This document shows, piece by piece, positions 59,660-64,000 of a DNA stretch of 64,000 nucleotides. Position 1 is the stretch's first letter; each line of letters begins with the position of its first letter. The notes below the pieces were generated by a model that worked only from the letters and a program-made list of their open reading frames with translations, was not told the origin of the DNA and did no database searches. Source of the stretch: JAJYSO01 sp964586655. Its GTDB lineage: Bacteria > Bacteroidota > Bacteroidia > Flavobacteriales > Flavobacteriaceae. The stretch is taken from contig CAZPGY010000014.1 of assembly GCA_964586655.1 (NCBI GenBank), positions 3,191 to 67,190 of the forward strand. The letters are read 5' to 3'. Position numbers and translations under genes: made by a program.

Positions 59660-61336
59660 TTAATTGCTTTTAATTTTTTCTCGCTTCATCCTTCTTCCGG
59701 CCAAATGCACAAGATAGCCAATGCAAAGGAAAGCTATAGTTAAAATGGCTCTTGAAATCTTAGAATAAAGCTTTTTATCCTTCAACATTGCTATTTTTTC
59801 GGGATCTGTAGCGCGAGCCAGCTGCTCATCCAAATTGGCATAGGTGATTTTACTAATGATAGATCCGGAATCAAATTCCCAAGCCTGTCCATGAAACAAT
59901 CCGCTGATATAGCCTGCCCAATCGTTATTTGCCGGAGTAATTAACGCGCCCAAGAACACGATAATAATTAACGTAGGGGTTACATATTTCAGTAGAAACT
60001 TAAAGATCTTAGGGACTCTTATTTCTGCACCTTCCACAATTTCTTTCCAGCCTTTTTCCAATCCAAAAACCCAGGAAAAAATAATGGCTTCAAACATGGC
60101 CAAAACGACCAGGCTCACGGTTCCTACCCAAAAATCAAATTCGTCCAGGACGCCGTATTCATAAAACACCACTGCCGGCAGCCCCAACAATAAAGCCACA
60201 CCGCCTAAGCTCCAAGCCGACTTTTTTCGTGACCAGTTAAATTTGCTTTCAAAGAAGCCCATCCACGGGGTTCCCATGGCCAATGAAGAGGTAATCCCCG
60301 CAAAAAACAGGAGTCCAAACCACAATACACCGGCAATGGGACCAATAATATTACCCAATTGATTAAACAGGTAGGGCATGGTTTGAAACGCCATTCCAAA
60401 GCTGGCATTTTCTTTCACCCAATCCAAGCCCAAATAACCGGAAGCCAACGGAATCAAAATCAAACTCCCTATGACAATTTCCACAAATTCATTGGTAAAA
60501 CCTGAAGCCATTGCATTTAGAGCAATGTCGTCCTTGGCCTTAACATAAGAAGCATAGGCCTGAATAAAGCCCCAGCCCAAGCCCAAGGTAAAGAAGATTT
60601 GTCCGGCCGCAGCCAGCCACACTTTGGGGTTTAGCAGGGAATCAAATTTCACTTCCCACAAAAAATTCAGTCCTTCCCACGCATTGGCATCAGGCACGGC
60701 TTCACTGGCTCCTGAGGTTCCCAAGGTGAGTCCGTGTACTGCCAAAAGCGCGCCAAATATCAGGAGCAAAGGCATTCCAATTCGTGCTACTTTCTCAATT
60801 CCGCTAAGTCCTTTAGAAAGGATGTAGATATTGAGCAACAAGGTGACTAAAAAGATTATTAATGAGAAGGAGGAAGCGCCAAAAGACCCGCTTAAAAAAC
60901 CGGTATATTCTGTAAAGTAATGAGCAATTTGGGTTTGGTTGGCGCCATCAAATGTCCCCATGATAGTTTGGATAATATACCCCAGGGACCAGGATTCGAT
61001 ATAGCTATAATAGGCAATGACCACCATATTGGTAAAAATCCCAAAGACGCCGGTAAACTTCCACATCCAGCCTTTGGTCATCTTATCAAACATAAAAGGA
61101 GTACTGTGGTGACCAAACTTCCCACCATAGCGCCCGATAGACCATTCTACCCAAAGCAAGGGCACGCCCATCACGACAAAACACACTAAATAAGGAATGA
61201 GAAAAGCGCCACCGCCGTTCTCTACCGCTTGAATAGGGAATCTGAGAAAGTTGGCCAATCCTACGGCACTTCCGGCCATAGCCAAGATTAATCCTAATCG
61301 ACTTCCCCACGCCTGATTACCTTCAGTTGAGCTCAT
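59660..61336 (-). CDS. NSS-family sodium-dependent transporter
   Basis: A 558-residue neurotransmitter:sodium symporter-family protein. Signature at residues about 11-50: GLILAMAGSAVGLANFLRFP and ENGGGAFLIPY, with the Na1/Na2 site. SLGYIIQTIMG, FFTLGLGWGFIQAYASY and FAGITSSLAMGTPWMGFF follow. The adjacent tiny subunit (59516-59656) suggests a MetP-like importer of methionine or alanine; this substrate is inference. The final segment is Lys-rich and cytoplasmic. Confidence 0.9.
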   Translation of the reverse strand: MSSTEGNQAWGSRLGLILAMAGSAVGLANFLRFPIQAVENGGGAFLIPYLVCFVVMGVPLLWVEWSIGRYGGKFGHHSTPFMFDKMTKGWMWKFTGVFGIFTNMVVIAYYSYIESWSLGYIIQTIMGTFDGANQTQIAHYFTEYTGFLSGSFGASSFSLIIFLVTLLLNIYILSKGLSGIEKVARIGMPLLLIFGALLAVHGLTLGTSGASEAVPDANAWEGLNFLWEVKFDSLLNPKVWLAAAGQIFFTLGLGWGFIQAYASYVKAKDDIALNAMASGFTNEFVEIVIGSLILIPLASGYLGLDWVKENASFGMAFQTMPYLFNQLGNIIGPIAGVLWFGLLFFAGITSSLAMGTPWMGFFESKFNWSRKKSAWSLGGVALLLGLPAVVFYEYGVLDEFDFWVGTVSLVVLAMFEAIIFSWVFGLEKGWKEIVEGAEIRVPKIFKFLLKYVTPTLIIIVFLGALITPANNDWAGYISGLFHGQAWEFDSGSIISKITYANLDEQLARATDPEKIAMLKDKKLYSKISRAILTIAFLCIGYLVHLAGRRMKREKIKSN

Positions 61337-61630
61337 ATAATATTATACGACTTTTAATTTATTCGATTTGTTTTTAGAAATTTTAATTAAATGGAGGTCA
61401 ATTGATGGCTGAGCAATATGTTAAATCTTATTTCTAATATCATAGATAGATTTAGTGGAGTCATAACTCAAAAAACCGTTTTCAGTTGCTTTTATACCTC
61501 GATTTTTTAATTAAACACGGTGTGCGGCAAATAAAAGTAAAATAAACCATAACGACAAATTTACAGCTGGCTTCTCGCTTTTTAGGCGCAAAAAGAGCAT
61601 TTTCGTCATATTTTCATCAAAAAAAAACAG

Positions 61631-61861
61631 TTATAGGTCAAAAACCGAAGTACGCTTAGTATAGACCAAATCTTTAAGCTTTAAAAGGAAGGCAAAAGTG
61701 AGGTAAACGGCAAAGCCAATTCCAAGGGTTGCAAAGGATAAGTAGATAAAAAACAGGCGTATGCTTTTGGCTCGTATCCCTAAACGATCTCCAAAACGAG
61801 AGCTGACGTAAAACCCGTGTCGTTCAAAGAAATACCGTATTTTATGAATCCACCTCAACAT
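61631..61861 (-). CDS. PspC-domain protein
   Basis: A 76-residue protein beginning MLRWIHKIRYFFERHGFYVS (ATG 61861). The PspC pattern follows: SRFGDRLGIRAKSIRLFFIY, then a hydrophobic helix (LSFATLGIGFAVYLTFAFLL). PspC proteins are inner-membrane proteins linked to envelope stress. It lies 14 bp after the DUF2851 stop codon on the same strand, probably in one transcript. Flavobacteriia frequently keep this pair together. Confidence 0.8.
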   Translation of the reverse strand: MLRWIHKIRYFFERHGFYVSSRFGDRLGIRAKSIRLFFIYLSFATLGIGFAVYLTFAFLLKLKDLVYTKRTSVFDL

Positions 61862-61875
61862 GTTACAAATGTAGC

Positions 61876-63162
61876 TCAAAGGCTTTCCTTTTGCAAAATT
61901 TTCATTCCCAAATTGCAATGCAGACAATGGTTTTTGTCGCAATAATTCTTTTTTAACTGAATGAGTGCTTGTGACTCAAAAGCATTTTCGGCGGTTTTAG
62001 GACGCAACTTGTTAAACCCCCGGGTAATCCTGTTTTTTTCGGGCGGTAATTTACGCATTAACGCAAAAAGGGCATCGAACTCTCGCTGTCCTTGTTGACT
62101 AAAATAGCAAAACCTAAGCGGCACAATGGTGTTGATGATTACCAAATCCATAAATCTGTTGCTGAGTTTTTTAGCGCTCGACTTACTTTCTTTTTTAAAG
62201 GTATAATGCGACTGCCAAAACTGACTGGTTTCCACTTTCAGTATTGTGCGAATGGATTTTAGATCGCTGTTTTCTATCAACAAACTGAACAGGTTTTTGT
62301 GTTTCATCAGTAAAACCGCGAGCTGTGACAAGCGTATGGTAGGGAAATTCTGAGGTCGCAATCGAAAATAAGAAATGGGCAATACGCCTTTTTTAGACAG
62401 TTTAAATTTGTGTTGCAGATAGGCATATTCTGCTTTCAATTTTTTAAAATAATGCCCTTCTTCAGCTTGTGCCAACATTCCGGTTTGCCCAAAAAACAAG
62501 GCCTCCATTTGAAGAAGCGTTTTTATTTTTCCAATTACCGCATACGGAAAAGAACCGGCCATGCTTAAAAAGGCCTCTCCATTGACATTTAAACCAAAAT
62601 TTTTGGCCAACATTCTAAACAAGGTCGCCTCCCAATTGTTGGTGGTTTCTTTTAAAATGGTTCGAATGACTTTAGATTTTTCTTCCAGTCGTTCGATATA
62701 CAATCGTTCCAGCCAATTGTTCAGTTCAAAATTTGAAAAATCGGGAAAATCTTTTTCACAATTGATCCATTTATAGGTTTTAAGCCCCAGCAATTGCTGA
62801 TAGTTTTTTAATGCATTTTCAGCGATATACGTTTTTAAAACCAAGGTAGGAATCACCGAATTATCACGGCGATAGACCGCTACATCATACTCCCAAACCA
62901 CATGAAGGATCACATTGTCATAGGCCGGATCAGTTTCGTGGTGATGTGCATACCAGTCGCTGGATTTTAAGTGAATTTCGACATTCCCCGCCCAGAGCTG
63001 TTTACCGATTTTGATTTTTGCATTAAAAAAATCGGGGCCGGATTGGGTTTGATTGTGTATGCCCGTCTGAAAAATATGCAAGGGCTCCCCGGCCGCACTT
63101 TCTACGTTTAGAAAGTCGAATTTTTTAAACTTCCAGACATAGTGAAGAAAGTCTTCTTTCAT
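61876..63162 (-). CDS. DUF2851 family protein
   Basis: A 428-residue cytoplasmic protein starting MKEDFLHYVWKFKKFDFLNV (ATG 63162; the longer frame adds 15 unrelated residues). DUF2851 landmarks include SGPDFFNAKIKIGKQLWAGNVEIHLKSSDW near residue 45-75 and HHHETDPAYDNVILHVVWEYD. The first half resembles a nuclease-like beta-sheet (GPDF..A.I...VEIH), possibly PD-(D/E)xK-like, but no activity is known. The C-terminus has C-x4-C-x2-C (CDKNHCLHC), perhaps a metal site. Confidence 0.85.
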   Translation of the reverse strand: MKEDFLHYVWKFKKFDFLNVESAAGEPLHIFQTGIHNQTQSGPDFFNAKIKIGKQLWAGNVEIHLKSSDWYAHHHETDPAYDNVILHVVWEYDVAVYRRDNSVIPTLVLKTYIAENALKNYQQLLGLKTYKWINCEKDFPDFSNFELNNWLERLYIERLEEKSKVIRTILKETTNNWEATLFRMLAKNFGLNVNGEAFLSMAGSFPYAVIGKIKTLLQMEALFFGQTGMLAQAEEGHYFKKLKAEYAYLQHKFKLSKKGVLPISYFRLRPQNFPTIRLSQLAVLLMKHKNLFSLLIENSDLKSIRTILKVETSQFWQSHYTFKKESKSSAKKLSNRFMDLVIINTIVPLRFCYFSQQGQREFDALFALMRKLPPEKNRITRGFNKLRPKTAENAFESQALIQLKKNYCDKNHCLHCNLGMKILQKESL

Positions 63163-63328
63163 AATCAAAGCCGTTGACTTTTCAATAATCAGCTTTAAAA
63201 GATACAAATAATTTGCCTATCAATCTGCAATCGAGTTGCAAAATGAAGCCGTCTGTTTGTTGTCAGTCTTCCTGTTCACTCCCCGGCAATAGGTTTTAGA
63301 AACGTTTTTAAATGGAATGGACAATGAC

Positions 63329-63336
63329 TAACTTTG
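63329..63336 (+). promoter_or_regulatory. Possible -7 box of the YbaN/DUF454 gene
   Basis: TAACTTTG matches TAnnTTTG and ends 6 bp before the preferred ATG 63343, which would make the transcript leaderless or nearly so. No TTG at -33. Confidence 0.3.
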
Positions 63337-63342
63337 CACAAA

Positions 63343-63795
63343 ATGCAGACTAAAAAAAACAAGGAAAATAAAGGAATCACAAACCCATTTTATCGGGGAG
63401 TGATATTGGCAATAGGATGGTTGAGTACCACTTTGGGAATTATTGGTATTTTTATTCCGCTGCTTCCCACAACTCCTTTTTTGCTTTTGGCAGCTGTTTG
63501 TTTTTTGCGCTCTTCTCCCAAAAGCTATGCCTGGCTTATCCGGCACCCCACTTTAGGAAAATACATCACCAACTATCTGGAAGGAAAAGGCATCACCTTG
63601 ACCGCAAAAATCACAAGCATCACTGCGATGAGCCTTGCCGTAGCATTTTCAATTTACTTCTTTATTTCAAATAGCTGGATTATTGCCCTGCTGGTGTTGA
63701 TTACCCTTGGCGTAAGCATTTACCTCATTCAACTTCCCACGCTTCGTTTTACGCAAACTTCAAAAGAAAAAGACAAAGTCGAAAAAAACGAATAG
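63343..63795 (+). CDS. YbaN/DUF454 family inner-membrane protein
   Basis: A 150-residue protein with ATG 63343 as start (a TTG three codons earlier is less likely). The DUF454 core is LSTTLGIIGIFIPLLPTTPF-LLLAA-CFLRSSPK, then HPTLGKYITNYLEGKGI and two more helices. About three or four transmembrane segments and a Lys-rich tail. Function unknown. The remaining 205 bp to the window edge contain no supportable gene. Confidence 0.85.
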   Translation: MQTKKNKENKGITNPFYRGVILAIGWLSTTLGIIGIFIPLLPTTPFLLLAAVCFLRSSPKSYAWLIRHPTLGKYITNYLEGKGITLTAKITSITAMSLAVAFSIYFFISNSWIIALLVLITLGVSIYLIQLPTLRFTQTSKEKDKVEKNE

Positions 63796-64000
63796 GCTTT
63801 TCATAATCGCAAAACCCCGGTGATGGCTTTCCAAATTTCATTCTATTTTTTGGCGGCAACTATTCTCGGTAAATCCACCAAAATCCCAAGCAGAAAATAT
63901 TTTGATAAACAGGTGATTTTTGCCGAAAGAATGCACCAATATGGACGTAATCAGCAATTTTGAGAGAAAAACCATATCGGTAAATTAAAAAAGAAATCCA

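Noticed and set aside
63823..63963. A 46-codon plus-strand frame near the window end
   Set aside because: No recognisable family, no promoter or ribosome-binding feature; could equally be chance.

Overview
The window looks like a chromosomal segment of a marine-type Flavobacteriia (Bacteroidota). Evidence read from the sequence: a secreted protein with a type IX secretion (type B) C-terminal sorting domain, several families largely confined to Bacteroidota (DUF2851, DUF3078, DUF4920, DUF1573, Lacal_2735, a DUF6495-like protein), promoters of the Bacteroidota TTG-N18-20-TAnnTTTG type, and many short lipoproteins. Most of it is ordinary core genome of about 40 percent G+C. No tRNA, rRNA, CRISPR array or intact insertion sequence was recognised.

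Layout. 1-6.4 kb: end of a DUF2141 protein, a CynX/NimT-type MFS exporter, two tandem flavodoxins, a TPMT-type methyltransferase and a large secreted M1 metallopeptidase. 6.4-8.1 kb: an A+T-rich island with a YbjQ-domain/zinc-ribbon protein directly beside a degenerate group II intron 3' end (domains V and VI). 8.1-15.1 kb: DUF3078 outer-membrane protein, a short SSB, a DUF4920 lipoprotein and the sbcDC nuclease operon. 15.2-20.2 kb: accessory stretch with a GxxExxY protein set among palindrome-ended repeats, a YejK-type nucleoid protein plus lipoprotein, a HipA-like kinase/DUF3037 pair, a duplicated nested-palindrome repeat and DUF456. 20.2-33.5 kb: recG, an oligopeptidase B-type peptidase, hisS with neighbours, the rpsF-rpsR-rplI operon, DoxX, a lipoprotein, valS and DUF1573.

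34-48 kb: a second M1 peptidase, a lipoprotein, a patatin phospholipase, a tightly packed phospholipid/quality-control operon (rsfS-ftsH-LUD-cdsA-psd-acyl-CoA-binding protein) divergent from birA, then pyrE-SRPBCC divergent from a NUDIX gene only 8 bp away, and the T9SS substrate. 48-64 kb: a BtuF-like metal-receptor protein, an outer-membrane beta-barrel, an Xre/DUF2975 pair, pepD, an acyl-CoA dehydrogenase, a ComEA-like protein, three amino-acid transporters (AGCS, APC, NSS; the NSS one with its own tiny MetS-type subunit), PspC, DUF2851 and YbaN/DUF454.

The most interesting non-gene structure is a set of small non-autonomous, inverted-repeat elements. Two families (A: ends ATACCAATT/AATTGGTAT; B: ends TGAGGTCATTTAAAC) contain a central hairpin CATAGC-N4-GCTATG in their well-kept copies. 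Both copies of family B sit so that the element end supplies the TGA stop codon of the adjacent gene. Other outliers are an amino-acid permease carrying STI1-like Asn-Pro repeats, a histidyl-tRNA synthetase with an insertion of roughly 110-135 residues, and the group II intron scar.
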